DNA of 27,676 nucleotides from Suillus spraguei. Taxonomy: Eukaryota > Basidiomycota > Agaricomycetes > Boletales > Suillaceae. Positions 8,890 to 18,345 of the stretch are shown here, piece by piece. A program made the position numbers and the translations under genes. The stretch covers positions 1-27,676 of the forward strand of contig JABCPU010000753.1 in NCBI GenBank assembly GCA_016800925.1. Reading direction: 5' to 3'. The first letter of the stretch is position 1; each line of letters opens with the position of its first letter. Below the pieces are notes generated by a model that was not told where the DNA came from, did no database searches, and worked only from the letters and a program-made list of their open reading frames with translations.

Positions 8890-9690
8890 GTGCTCTTCTT
8901 CGCTGTATCTTGGCTTAGGTCATCGAGCTTCTACAGGTTGAAGGAACTCAAAGCCACTCCAAACACTGCACCGGTAGAGACGCTAGCAATTGTCGAAGAC
9001 AAGATAACGGAGCTGAGGAGGCAGCATCAAGAACATATCCTACTTCTCACTGCATTCCGGCTGCAGAATACCGCCAAGAAGTCCTTAGCAGGTATAACCG
9101 CATCAATGATTCAATAATGGGAGTAGATACTGAAGACTTGATCCAGGTTGATTATCTCGCTGCCATTAATGTATGTCTTTGTTTGTTTGCAACTTTGGAC
9201 GAGTCTGACAATGTTCTAAAGGAGCTGCATAACGATGCACGACCTATGAAGCGCTTCCAGCACGATATGGACGACACGTTGTCTCAGATCCGCTAAACTA
9301 CCTCAAATCCCTCCTCCCACTCCTTACTCAGCGCAACACATTGAAATCGCAAGAAACTCGCATTCGGAGACAGCATGACATGCAGTTCCTGCGGAGTATT
9401 GAAGATTATCACAATATCCCGGAACGCAACATTCAGCTGCAGATTGCACTGTTCCTCCAGCGCTCGACTTCTGAGCAGGAGAAGATGATGAGTGATTATG
9501 GTTGGGTGTGGAAAATGGTAACTCCACTAATCTCAGCGTTCAAGACAAATGTAAGCTATATTCCAAAGTCAAGAACGTTAATGCTGATGTTAATTTGCAG
9601 GAAGGGTTCAAGAACGAGATATCGGAGTCAGTCAAAGATGCGCAAGCTTCGGACCCTCGACGTCGGCCAACAGCGACCCCCGGGTGGCAG
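8890..9690 (+). pseudogene. Hypothetical helix-rich protein, frameshifted
   Basis: Successive plus-strand frames read as one charged, probably coiled-coil protein: LAIVEDKITELRRQHQEHI and LLTAFRLQNTAKK (about 8960-9080), then VLSRYNRINDSIMGVDTEDL and QVDYLAAINVCLCLFATLDE (9080-9215), KELHNDARPMKRFQHDMDD to a TAA at about 9294, then YLKSLLPLLTQRNTLKSQET and QLQIALFLQRSTSEQEKMM (9300-9500). Joining them needs frame changes near 9080 and 9294. A good intron, GTAAGC...TTGCAG, lies at 9550-9599, followed by FKNEISESVKDAQASDPRR. The frame then runs into GGGTA-rich repeat DNA. I do not recognise the family. It could be a multi-exon gene whose first introns I cannot place, or a pseudogene. Confidence 0.4.
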
Positions 9691-9790
9691 CCGTAGGGGT
9701 TTCCCCGCGGGTATCGAAGGTCAGACCCATACCCGTACCCGTACACCCAAGGGTACCAATGGGTATGGGTCTCACAACGGGTAGTGGCGG
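9660..9790. repeat. GGGTA/TACCC-rich tract
   Basis: Repeated CCCGTA, GGGTAC and ACCCAT words occur in both orientations, giving strong local inverted-repeat potential (for example TACCCGTACCCGTAC against GGGTATGGG and GGCGGGTAC). It resembles the simple-sequence subterminal regions of some hAT-like elements, but I could not find a paired end or target duplication. It is not the TTAGGG telomere repeat. Confidence 0.6.
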
Positions 9791-9930
9791 GTACTTGACA
9801 GGTGTGACATTAGAATATGCTATAGATACATAGGTCAAGTTAATAAAATATCATCCAACCATCCTCGATATTAGCCTCTTCTCCCTTAAGGTACAAGCCC
9901 TTTTCCAGTGCTTAACGCATCTGCCCAGCG

Positions 9931-9952
9931 CACGTCAGCAAATGCTGACGTG
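9931..9952. repeat. Perfect 9-bp hairpin
   Basis: CACGTCAGC and GCTGACGTG are separated by AAAT. It overlaps the left edge of the dispersed cassette at 9948. Role unknown. Confidence 0.7.
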
Positions 9953-10030
9953 GCTCGAACATATGCGAACGACACCTGAAGGCGCCAGAGTGAGCGGAAA
10001 GGAGTGGAGGTACAGGCGAGAGCAGACACA
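9948..10030 (+). repeat. Dispersed cassette shared with the hAT element cargo
   Basis: Starting ACGTGGCTCGAACATATG and ending GAGAGCAGACACA, this 83-base stretch is repeated at 13235-13312 on the same strand with a few substitutions and a 5-base gap. The other copy lies inside the non-autonomous hAT element, next to its minisatellite. No coding potential. Confidence 0.85.
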
Positions 10031-10120
10031 CGGCTTGCTAAGTATACAAGTCCCTTTCGTGAACCGTCCATCGTTGTAGGCGTTCGATGACAGCATCATA
10101 CATGCCATCCACAGATCCTA

Positions 10121-10173
10121 CATGTCATACTAGGACGACTACAGGGGTGTGGACGAAAGACCGTACACCATAG
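10121..10173 (+). mobile_element. Single end of the 2649-3421 TIR transposon family
   Basis: From TGTCATACTAGGACG to GTACACCATAG this matches the right terminal repeat of the element at 2649-3421, with a few transitions. The opposite terminus was not found upstream, so this is a truncated copy or isolated end. Its outer edge directly meets the first XRN1-like sequence of copy B at about 10174. Confidence 0.8.
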
Positions 10174-12752
10174 AATATGTGGACTCGAATGGTTCAAAGG
10201 AAAGCGGAGCAAACACGTAGAAGAAATGGAACTTGCGCGCATGCATGCTAAGCTTGGTACAGTTTTCCATTCTTCCTGTCGACAACTAACAATTAGTCCA
10301 TGTTAGTTCTTACGCGCCCTCAACGAGACATTTTTGATCAAGTACAGCAGTTTGTATTGCAAAACCCCAGGAAACCCTCACAGCACCGTACTGCGGCCCT
10401 GACAATGCCTAATACGTTTCCCGCTCGGGAACGGAAGTTCATCAGCACCCTGGCGGAGGAGTTGCATCTGTCGGTTACATGGGATGAGTACGATGAAGAG
10501 GGTCAAAATCTTGTCACATGGCGGCTCCCAGGATTTTGGACGAACCCTTGGCAGAAACTGATCCAGAGCAGGCTAACGGAGACAGTAATAGTGAGAGCGA
10601 GTAGGAAGATGTGGAGGAAGATGATGATGAAGGTAGGGCTGCAGTAGATCGAGTGTCAAAGAAATTCGACAAGGCCCCTGTGGTGGATGATGAAGAAGGT
10701 GGGGGTTTTGACGCACGACATGAACAATCCATCAACGACAAAATGTCCGAATGGAAGAGAGGATATTACAAGGTGCGTCCCCGCCTTGTATACCGTTCGT
10801 CAGACCAACCGGTTGCACGACAGGAGAAACTTGGAATCTCCTATGATGACCCTAAAGAGATGGACGACTTGATATCCGCTACGCAGAGGGTCTACAATGG
10901 GTTATGCATCACTATTACAGTGGGATCGCCTCCTGGGGCTGGTTTTACAATTACCATCACGCCCCGCGGATATCTGGTACTTTTTACATTCCCTGTCCTC
11001 ATTGTGCTATGTTCACATTTTCTTCAAGATTTACGCGACCTTGGTGACAAGTCGTTCATGTTCGAGCTGTGTAAACCTTTCCGTCCTTTCGAACAACTGA
11101 TGGGCGTCCTCCCGTCTGCAAGCATGGAACATGTTCCGATAGCATATCAAGTATGTTCAGTGGCCTGTGTCATGCATTAGACTAATCAACCATAGGACCT
11201 AATGTACGATCCAAATTCACCGATATTGGACTTTTACCCTCTTGAATTTGAGCAAGACTTAAATGGAAAGAAGCAAGAATGGGAAGCAATCGTTAAGATT
11301 CCCTTTATTGATGAGCAGCGGCTGTTACGAGCAATGAAATGTGAGTAGCAAATTCCGCTTTTTGGTTGTAGTTCTCATCGTTCCATGTGTGCAGCTCGAG
11401 AACATAGGTTGACCCCAGAGGAACGCCGCCGCAATGGGTTTGGAACCAGTACCAAATTTATCTTCAGTCCTGGAGAGTCCACAGTCTATCCTTCATCGTT
11501 ACCGGATTTCTTCCCTCCTATATATCGTTGCACATGTAAGATGGAATCCTTCGACCTTCCAACTCTTGATGGACTCCATCTCGTCCCTTGACTATGCGAA
11601 GGTGTATGCCTCGGTGCAAAAGCTCTCGCTGGATTCCCTTTGTGGGTACATTACCCCACACAGCACAACTAGGCTTTCACGGTGTCAATGTACACGGTTC
11701 GTTCCGAAAGCCGCAACAAGTCAATGGCAGTTCACATACAAAATGCTCACGAAAACTGCAAGGTAGAGGATATCGTCCAGGAAATGGTTGGCAAACGCAC
11801 TTTCATCGGTTGGCCTTTCTTGCAAGAAGGGCTGGTCACGGCCGTGTCCGATTCATTGTTCAAGTACGAGAAGTTGGTACTCGTGCCTGGTACTCTGGCG
11901 AAGGTTGTTTCCAATCCGCATTCCACCAGAGCTTGAGACGCTATATTCGAAGAGATGTGGAGTGATTATTACTGGTGGACGTCCGTCCGCTAAAAGGTGC
12001 GTGCTGGTACTTTATGGACGTCCGCTCTTTACACATTCGTGCAGGTTTGAAACGCTTAAAATCAGGCGCATTGGTTAAAGACTACGAAGGACCCGAAAAA
12101 GAACTCGAACAAGCCGTCCAGATGGTCATTTCAGAAGTTGCATCCGAAGATCCCAGGTTCATCGAGAAGGATGCTCCACCTCTGTCGGAGGAATTTCCTG
12201 ACGGAACGAACATTTTCTTCCTTGGCGAACACACGTATGGTGTGGCTGCCCAGGTGTCTTCATCTACTGACAACGCTTTGTCTGTTGTTCTGGCAGTATG
12301 TCACAATGCCCTACCACAATTTATCTTTCTAAATGATCTCGTAGTTCTTCCTTTCAGATAAAACGGAGAATAACAAGTTCAAGATTATTGTTGATAGTCG
12401 TATTTCACAGCACTACTTGCCATCGTTCAAAGCAGCTTCCACAATCGGAATGTCACCCAGAGCGCTCTCCAAAATCACGTCAAGCTTCATGGTTCCCTCC
12501 GATCATCAAAAGAACAATCTCGGACTGAGCATCAAGTTCGAGGCCAAGGGCTTGAAAGTTATTGACTACTCACGGAAGGCTGGTCGTTATTGGGAGTTTA
12601 GCGAGAAGGCAGTTGACCTCATTTGTGAATATAAGGTTGGTCCTGTCTGGACCAAGGGGGCGACGGTAAGTTGTTGGATTTGCCCGACAATTCCTTGATC
12701 TCATCTCTAGGATGATAGATATGGCTCGCGCTACGGACATCTTGGGGTTTTA
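10174..12752 (+). pseudogene. XRN1: XRN1 5'-3' exoribonuclease pseudogene fragment, copy B
   Basis: A longer collinear Xrn1 piece. In order: EWFKGKRSKHVEEMELARM; intron 10257-10296; LTRPQRDIFDQVQQFVLQN; MPNTFPARERKFISTLAEEL; LHLSVTWDEYDEEGQNLVTW; EGRAAVDRVSKKFDKAPVV; introns at 10773-10823, 10977-11028, 11151-11195, 11341-11394, 11997-12044, 12296-12344 and 12666-12718. Key motifs are EKLGISYDDP, GIASWGWFYNYHHAPRIS, KPFRPFEQLMGVLPSASMEH and SPILDFYPLEFEQDLNGKK. Damage: frameshift near 10538, TAG near 10600, frameshift near 10870 before RYAEGLQW, TGA at 11589-11591 where GGA is expected (PGLCEG), lost sequence near 11935-11985, and a 64-bp deletion at about 12647 relative to copy A. The N-terminal catalytic residues and the C-terminus are missing. 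Splice sites survive, so decay is fairly recent. Confidence 0.9.
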
Positions 12753-12847
12753 ATACGGTCGTGGTTGATGTTATAGTCAGAATCGATATCGCGGCCTGAA
12801 GATTCAGGGTTCCGAACAGACGGTTCTGAGCAGAGCGACTCATCTCA
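12753..12847. other. Short junction between XRN1 copy B and the hAT element
   Basis: Similarity to copy A stops at the ACGGACATC word. The next 95 bases show no recognisable protein and may be unconserved XRN1 3' sequence or older flanking DNA. Confidence 0.3.
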
Positions 12848-12855
12848 TACATATA
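12848..12855 (+). repeat. Left target-site duplication TACATATA
   Basis: Identical to 14176-14183; together they bound the hAT element. Confidence 0.9.
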
Positions 12856-13234
12856 TAGTGATGTGCGGGCCCGGCTTGGCCTGAAAGCCCCGGCTTAGGC
12901 TCGGCTTTGGGGGGCTTGGGCTTTGCAAAACCTCAGGCCGAGCCGTGAGCCCAAGCCGGGCCAAAGCCGCGGCTCGGCTTTGGCTCAACGACGGCTTTCA
13001 AATATAAAATGTAATATAAGCATATTTGTAACTATACAGACTTACAGTACTTAGTGACTATCCGCTGAACCAACATCAGACTCTGATATGTCATCCTCCT
13101 CATCCAAAATCAGTGTGTCCCACTTTCAGCCAATTGCGCCACTTGCTAATTGTGATGCCTCCTTGCGAGAAAGCTCGCTCGCTCGAGACGGATGCTGCCA
13201 TAATGGATAAATAGTCCCTTGCCAGCGAAGCCCA

Positions 13235-13312
13235 ACGTGGCTCGAACATATGCGAACGACACGTGAAGGCGCCAGAATGAGAGGAGTGGAGGTACAGGCG
13301 AGAGCAGACACA
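13235..13312 (+). repeat. Dispersed cassette, copy inside the hAT element
   Basis: Same-strand copy of 9948-10030. It runs straight into the minisatellite at its GCAGACACAAGCAGA edge, which already resembles the 10-bp unit. Confidence 0.85.
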
Positions 13313-13830
13313 AGCAGATAAGCTCAGGCAAGTGAAAACGAGTGCAGGTGGGCCCAGACAACTTCAAATGAGTGCAGGCAAGCAGACGAATACAGACGAG
13401 TCCATGTGAATTCAAATGAGCGTAGGCAAGCACAGACAAGTCCAGACAAATACAGATGAGTCCAGATGAATACAGACGACTTCAGACGAATACGGACAAG
13501 TCCATGTGAGTCAAAATGAGCATAGGCAAGCACAGACAAATGCATGCAAGTCCAGGCAGGTCCAAACGAGTGCAGGCAAGTACAAACGAATGCAGGCAAG
13601 TCCAAACGAGTGCAGGAAAGCGCAGACAAATAAAAGCAAGTCCAGGCAAGTCAAAATGAGTGCAGGCAAGCGCAGATGAATGCAGGCAAGTCCAGGCAAG
13701 TCCAAACGAGTGCAGGCAAGCGCAGACAAATCCAGGCAGATCCAAACAAGCACAAGGAAGCTTAAATGAATGCAGGTGGGTTCAGACAAGTCCAAAAGAG
13801 TGCAGGAAGGTTCCGAGAAGTGGAAGCCTT
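13313..13830 (+). repeat. 10-bp-period minisatellite, about 50 units
   Basis: Consensus about TNCARRCRAR (for example TGCAGGCAAG, TCCAAACGAG, TACAGACGAA, CGCAGACAAA). The phase is kept almost without slips from about 13381 to 13820 and is shifted by a base or so before that. Unit types recur in higher-order blocks of 20-30 bp. Long open frames on the minus strand (Leu/Cys/His/Thr-rich) result from the C-poor, stop-poor repeat and are not genes. Confidence 0.92.
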
Positions 13831-13841
13831 GGAAGTAGAAT

Positions 13842-13873
13842 ACAGTAAGTGTAAATTGATGCGCACTTACTGT
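13842..13873. repeat. Perfect 10-bp hairpin after the minisatellite
   Basis: ACAGTAAGTG (13842-13851) and CACTTACTGT (13864-13873) with a 12-base loop, inside the hAT element just after the array. Confidence 0.75.
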
Positions 13874-14175
13874 TTGGAAGCCATAGCAGTGGCTGTGGCG
13901 CACATTGCCCCAAATATTTGTAAGCACATTCGGCAATAGTCAGACAAATTTAGACAGATTCATACCTGATGTGCAGATGAGTCCATGGAAGTCTGTAAAA
14001 TCGACATCGATGAGGGACATAAAGCCGCGGCCTGAGCCGCCGGCTCAGGCTTTTCAACATGTCAAGCCGGGCCCCGGGCCGTGGTCAGGCCCTGACTTGG
14101 GCCCGGCTCGGCTCGGCCTGATCAGGCTCGGCTTGGGCCGGCCCACGGCCTGAAGCCGGGCCGTGCACATCACTA

Positions 14176-14183
14176 TACATATA
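14176..14183 (+). repeat. Right target-site duplication TACATATA
   Basis: Identical to 12848-12855. Confidence 0.9.
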
Positions 14184-14195
14184 CAAAGTATTTAC

Positions 14196-14343
14196 TTGCA
14201 TAAAGGACGGCAGTGGCGTGAAATTTTCGTTCAATTAGGAAATCTTGGACTTAGTGAAATTACAGCTCTTTGCATAAAGGATGGCAGTAGCGTCATTTTT
14301 TCGTTCAATTAGGAAATGTTAGACTTAGTGAAATTTCGCTCAC
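14196..14343 (+). repeat. 74-bp direct tandem duplication
   Basis: Two adjacent copies (14196-14269 and 14270-14343) begin TTGCATAAAGGAYGGCAGT and share TTTCGTTCAATTAGGAAAT; they differ mainly by transitions. Located between the hAT target duplication and the Tc1-type transposase remnant. Confidence 0.85.
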
Positions 14344-14545
14344 TGTACACCATCTTCTCTTCAAATCATTATTATGGTGTTTATAACTATCGCTGCATCT
14401 AAAAAATACAAGAGTCTACTAGATTATGACAGCCTGAGTGACCTCGATTCCATTTCTGATGACAACAATACTCGAATCGAGGGACCTTCAGAGGATGACA
14501 TGGATGAGGAACCCGACTCTAACGACGATGGCGAAGATGACAAGC

Positions 14546-15121
14546 CTGTGCAGTCCTCGAGCCTTCAACAACTGTTGCAGCAACAATACCATCTAGTGTG
14601 AGGGCTTCTGTGGATGTCTGGTGTCCACGCACAAACACCTACTTTTTCTGTGCGCATGTGCCTGTTTTTGATCGACCATAGCATCTACTGAGTGTGCACT
14701 CGTCCTTTGATGTCTCGTCAATGAATCCCAACTCCTGTGGATCATACTGAGCAATACGTGCGATAAACTCACAGAGTTTCATTGCGTTCCTTGGCAATGC
14801 GCTTGAGTTTTATGTACAGATATGAATTGATTTGTTGCAAGGAGGTGCATGAGTTCGTCCAAAAAAATAGTCAGGATTTTGCCTTATGAGACGAAGCAGA
14901 CAATCAATATCTTCATGATCAAGAGCACGCAGACGACCACGTAATGTAGGTCGATGGTTCACGACGTCGCCAGTTTTGCGCCAGAGCTTCAAAATCCGAA
15001 ACCAGGTGCGCTCGGAAAATCCACAGGAATCTAGGATATTGCGGAGGCTTAGAAGGTCTCGCTCATGGAGTTGGATTCCTGCAAGTTTCACATCGCAACT
15101 GACATTACGCCGGAGTATTGT
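14546..15121 (-). pseudogene. Tc1/IS630-type transposase pseudogene
   Basis: On the minus strand the N-terminal helix-turn-helix part is open: VKLAGIQLHERDLLSLRNIL, GFSERTWFRILKLWRKTGDV, RPTLRGRLRALDHEDIDCLL and RQNPDYF. A frameshift follows at about 14870, and about 60-70 codons seem deleted. Similarity returns as FIARIAQYDPQELGFIDETS, with the aspartate of FIDET being the expected first catalytic residue of the DDE/DDD fold. It continues through VFVRGHQTSTEAL-TLDG to GIVAATVVEG at about 14550, where it ends. The remaining catalytic residues are lost, so it is inactive. The plus-strand acidic ORF at 14374-14601 is partly its antisense. No terminal repeats could be paired. Confidence 0.85.
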
Positions 15122-15559
15122 AAGTCTGTAACTAGCACTAGTAACTGCGCTTCTGAGGCACGATGCATGAATTATGACGTACGTCTTTGAGGGTGATGTG
15201 GTGGTATAAGCCAGGCTGGTCCCGAGCTTATGGAAGACTCATGATGGGGGTAACCGCCTATTGCCACAGTGCTGTATAAAATGCTGCGCCAACTATCCAC
15301 AATGCAGCATTTTATGTAATTATTGCATCTCAACCTATTGGCAACTTGAAGAATCCCTCCAAAAAGACAAATCGTGTCATTCACCAAATGCATCATGCAT
15401 CGTAGCGCCACACTTCATAAGCTTCCGATGGAAAACACATTTAATTGGCTGACTATGCTACAGAATATAAGCTGACCAGAAATGCACAAGTACTACAGAC
15501 ATAACGGGACTGCGAAGCTCGAGGGGTTGATTACAAGAATATTAATTATGGCAGATCCT
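15122..15559. other. No gene seen; contains a hairpin
   Basis: ATAAAATGCTGC (15276-15287) and GCAGCATTTTAT (15304-15315) form a perfect 12-bp stem with a 16-base loop. Otherwise only short frames without recognisable motifs. Confidence 0.5.
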
Positions 15560-16955
15560 TCACGACCGTGACTGCGATCGCTTCCATAACAATTCTGTTG
15601 GTTCAGATGTGCAAAAAGCACACGTGATCTTCACCCACTCCTCATGTCTCTTTCTGTAAGAAGCAAGATAGCTGAGTTGCACAGGCGTGGGATGGTGGGC
15701 GTGGAGAATAAACATGTAGTCTGACATGTCACTCTGTTGGACCACCGAAAAGGCATTTTCTCTGCTTCTGATAAATGCGGATATTGACACAATTGTCTGG
15801 AGTAACCTGTCAAATGGTCATTCCAGCTTCAGTGTAGTTTGCAAATACACTATGCGATGACACTCACAAAAATAGGTGGAGCTAGTGGAATGATAAAATC
15901 CCTCCCATCCTGCCTTGTCTGCAATGAAAGGTCTCCAGATATGGGCCACAAACATTGTGAATGCATCGTAAGTTGCTCAAACAGAATCACTTGATCATCT
16001 TCTGGTGGATTGGGCAAAAGACTGGGGAGATGATAGCAAGCGAACGATACACAAACACTTTGTTCCAAATCTTTGTAAACCGCTGAATAAGTAGATAAAG
16101 GCGAGAAAATGACACATACATTGGTGATGATTTATGCTTAGTCCACCAAACAATTTGGAGATAGAGTGTATGATCGAGATTGAAAGTATGGTTGATTGTC
16201 CCGCAAGGTGACTCAAGTCCTTGCCAAAACATCATCACGGCCATCTCCCCTCCAAATCTCGCACAGGTGGCTTGCAAAGGGGTATTATCTACTGGAGACA
16301 ACAATATTTTGTCTCCGTGGTTTCCTGCACCTGCATCTGAGGATATTGCAGGTGGCTGACTTGGGGCTAGGGAATCCGTATTTGGTTCTGGTGGCATCGT
16401 GAGCTTGGGGACAACATCTCCTGGTGTATCCAAGAGAAGTGTTTCTGAACCTTGAGGCACATGTTGCCTTTGAGAGTCGTTCATAACAACATCAACCATA
16501 GTGGGTACAATTTCCTCTTGGTTGAGTTCTTTAGCATCTGTAGGCACCGAAATCTCAGTAAAAGATGAGGTACTCGGCAGATCAACGGCATTCGCAGGAG
16601 CTGCAGGCTCATTTACTGTAGTCAGTTCAGTAGATGCCGGTCATAGAGGTATCCTTCCTGGCATGTGAGATGGCCGCATTTTCTCCGCAGGTGGTCCTGT
16701 CACATCATTTGAAACATTAGGCGCACTGGGTGGCCCGGGAGCAGCAGGACTTAGAGGCTTTGAGTCAGGAGAAGCTGCAGGCTGATGATGCGCCTTAAAC
16801 CATTCAAGGTCACAGTGTTTGAGGTGCTCAGATAGTGAAGATGTCAGAGATTGGCGCTTTGGCTGCAGTTTTGGAAGGGGTTTCTGGATAGAGGCACTGG
16901 TCGGGGTGTCCATGTGAATATCTGAGCAGGGTATAGATGTGGTCGAAATGTGCAT
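15560..16955 (-). pseudogene. Pro/Ser/Thr-rich protein of unknown function, one in-frame stop
   Basis: Read on the minus strand, one frame runs from ATG at 16955 to about 16120, interrupted once by TGA at 16641-16643. The opal codon is followed by C and fits a CGA to TGA change. The first part is low-complexity (KPLPKLQPKRQSLTSSLSEH, LSPAAPGPPSAPNVS, VPKLTMPPEPNTDSLAP). It ends in a more folded segment (ARFGGEMAVMMFWQGLESP, LDHTLYLQIVWWTKHKS). An intron GTATGT...ATTCAG (about 16119-16080) leads to VYKDLEQSVCVSFACYHLPS and SLQTRQDGRDFIIPLAPPIF. A second intron (about 15867-15800) leads to AFIRSRENAFSVVQQSDMSD, SYLASYRKRHEEWVKIT and a stop at 15560. The two introns and long frame suggest a genuine former gene of about 420 residues. 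No family recognised. An upstream exon may lie before 16955. Confidence 0.45.
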
Positions 16956-17134
16956 TGTAATCTATAAATTTATATGTCAAACCATGAATAAACAGCGTGT
17001 GCACACCACCCAAAGGATCTGTATGACATTGAAAAGGTATACAATGCAGCAATCTTTCTCTTACCAATTATTTCTACTGTTGTAATGGTGTCGGCTTCCT
17101 CACTGGCATATTCTAAACCCTTACCACTCAACAG

Positions 17135-18345
17135 GTGTCTCCACAACTGCAGACGCAACCAGCCAACCCTGGTATTGTGATCAAGCGAGAGTACACACAG
17201 TATGCCCCCATCATGTGTGACTACTGCAGTGGCCCACATAAGATGCTGGATTGTGCAGTCAGGGAAGCATACATATGTGACAGTAAGATCATCAATAGGA
17301 AGGGGCACATAGTTCTGCCTAACAGCAATGCAGTCCCTCGTCTTGGGCCTAACTTCCAACAAAGTCTTGACCACTACATGAGTGAAAGCCCTGCTATGGG
17401 TGCCAACACTACAGTATTGGGAAACTTGTACTGCTGAGTAGAACATGGGCATGATGCTGTGCTCAACATCGATCCATCTGCTTTCTTGCACACTAATGCT
17501 GTTCATAGGACAGACACTGAAGAGGAGTGTACTAATGACTTACATCTTGCACAGGATTTGTATGATATGCCACTAGGAAATCCGACAAGGAAAAGACCAT
17601 GTGGTTTGATGGCATCAAGATGCCGCCGACACCTACAGTGGGACCATCCTCTAAGGCTGCTGATGTGGTTGAGGTGGTGGTTTCACCCCAAGTCAAAGCA
17701 AGTGCAACACCCAACCCCAGTACTAAGATCCTCAAGCTGGCAGCATCTACTGCCAATAGTACCCCACCCTCATCATCAGCACCTGTGACCTCTTCTTTGT
17801 CTACCAATATTGCAAACCCACCTGTGCCCCCAATACAGGTACCAGCACCTGCTAGAAGACAAGGATGCTGACAGACACATTGTCGACTACATACTGGACT
17901 CAGACATTACCATACCAGTACAAGAACTAATTACAGTAGCACTGGAGATCTGCAAGAACCTCAAGGAAGCCACTACCAGCAAGCAAGTTAGCATTAACAC
18001 CATGATAGTCAATGAGTTAGGCACCATGCCTGGTGCACAGGAACAGATGAAGTTTTGGGAGTGTTACTGCTCACGAGACACTGACAGATGCATGGTCGCA
18101 GAACATTTTGCACCGCTGTGGGCCATTTTTGCCGTTACCAAGGGCTAAGTCTTGACATGCACACTAGACGAGGGCGCTGAATGTCTTGTCATGCCGGCAA
18201 GAGTTTGGAATATGCTAGGTTCCATACCATTGAGACCTGACCACAACATCAACATGGAGTCAGCTAACACGTCTACCAACAAGACACTAGGATTCATTGA
18301 GAACCTACTGCTAGACTTTAGAACTAGCAAAATGCTGGAAAGCAA
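17135..18345 (+). pseudogene. Gypsy-type gag and aspartic protease fragment
   Basis: Plus-strand pieces of a retrotransposon Gag-Pro polyprotein. At 17216-17254 a zinc knuckle, CDYCSGPHKMLDC, fits C-x2-C-x3-H-x4-C and would bind RNA. A Pro/Ser-rich linker follows (about 17620-17860), then LEDKDADRHIVDYILDSDIT, VALEICKNLKEATTSKQVSI and AEHFAPLWAIFAVTKG with a stop at 18148. The frame then resumes as LTCTLDEGAECLVMPARVW, IPLRPDHNINMESANTS and TLGFIENLLLDF. This has the layout of fungal retropepsins, where LDEGAE is the D-x-G-A active-site motif. Stops and frameshifts near 17437, 17600, 17871 and 18148 break it. No reverse transcriptase or integrase follows: it passes within 60 bases of the protease into the LTR-like repeat, so pol has been deleted or this was a non-autonomous element. 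Confidence 0.8.

Larger units (their letters stand above)
12856..14175. mobile_element. Non-autonomous hAT-type element with perfect 8-bp target duplication
   Basis: Termini TAGTGATGTGC and GCACATCACTA are perfect inverted copies, followed inward by GGCCCGGCTT-rich sequence at both ends. TACATATA occurs immediately outside each end (12848-12855 and 14176-14183), an exact 8-bp target duplication, which is diagnostic of the hAT superfamily together with 5'-TA-rich termini. The GC-rich subterminal blocks (to about 12980 and from about 14020) consist of GGCTCGG and CCCGGC words. The 1320-bp element encodes no transposase. Its cargo is a copy of the 9948-10030 cassette, a long 10-bp minisatellite and a small hairpin. 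The perfect duplication points to a relatively recent insertion. A hAT transposase pseudogene is at 23895-27012, but I cannot link the two families. Confidence 0.9.

Noticed and set aside
9660..9790. Possible internal telomere repeat
   Set aside because: The words are GGGTA and ACCCGT in both orientations, not a TTAGGG array, and there is no chromosome-end context.
13313..13830. CRISPR array
   Set aside because: The units are 10 bp with no spacers of uniform length, and the genome is fungal.
13324..13936. Several 90-140 codon minus-strand frames rich in Leu, Cys, His and Thr
   Set aside because: They follow the 10-bp minisatellite in successive frames; openness comes from the repeat composition, not from coding.
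14374..14601. Acidic plus-strand ORF of 75 codons
   Set aside because: Its last third is the antisense of the Tc1-type transposase remnant (GIVAATVVEG on the other strand), so the frame crosses an element boundary and is probably accidental.
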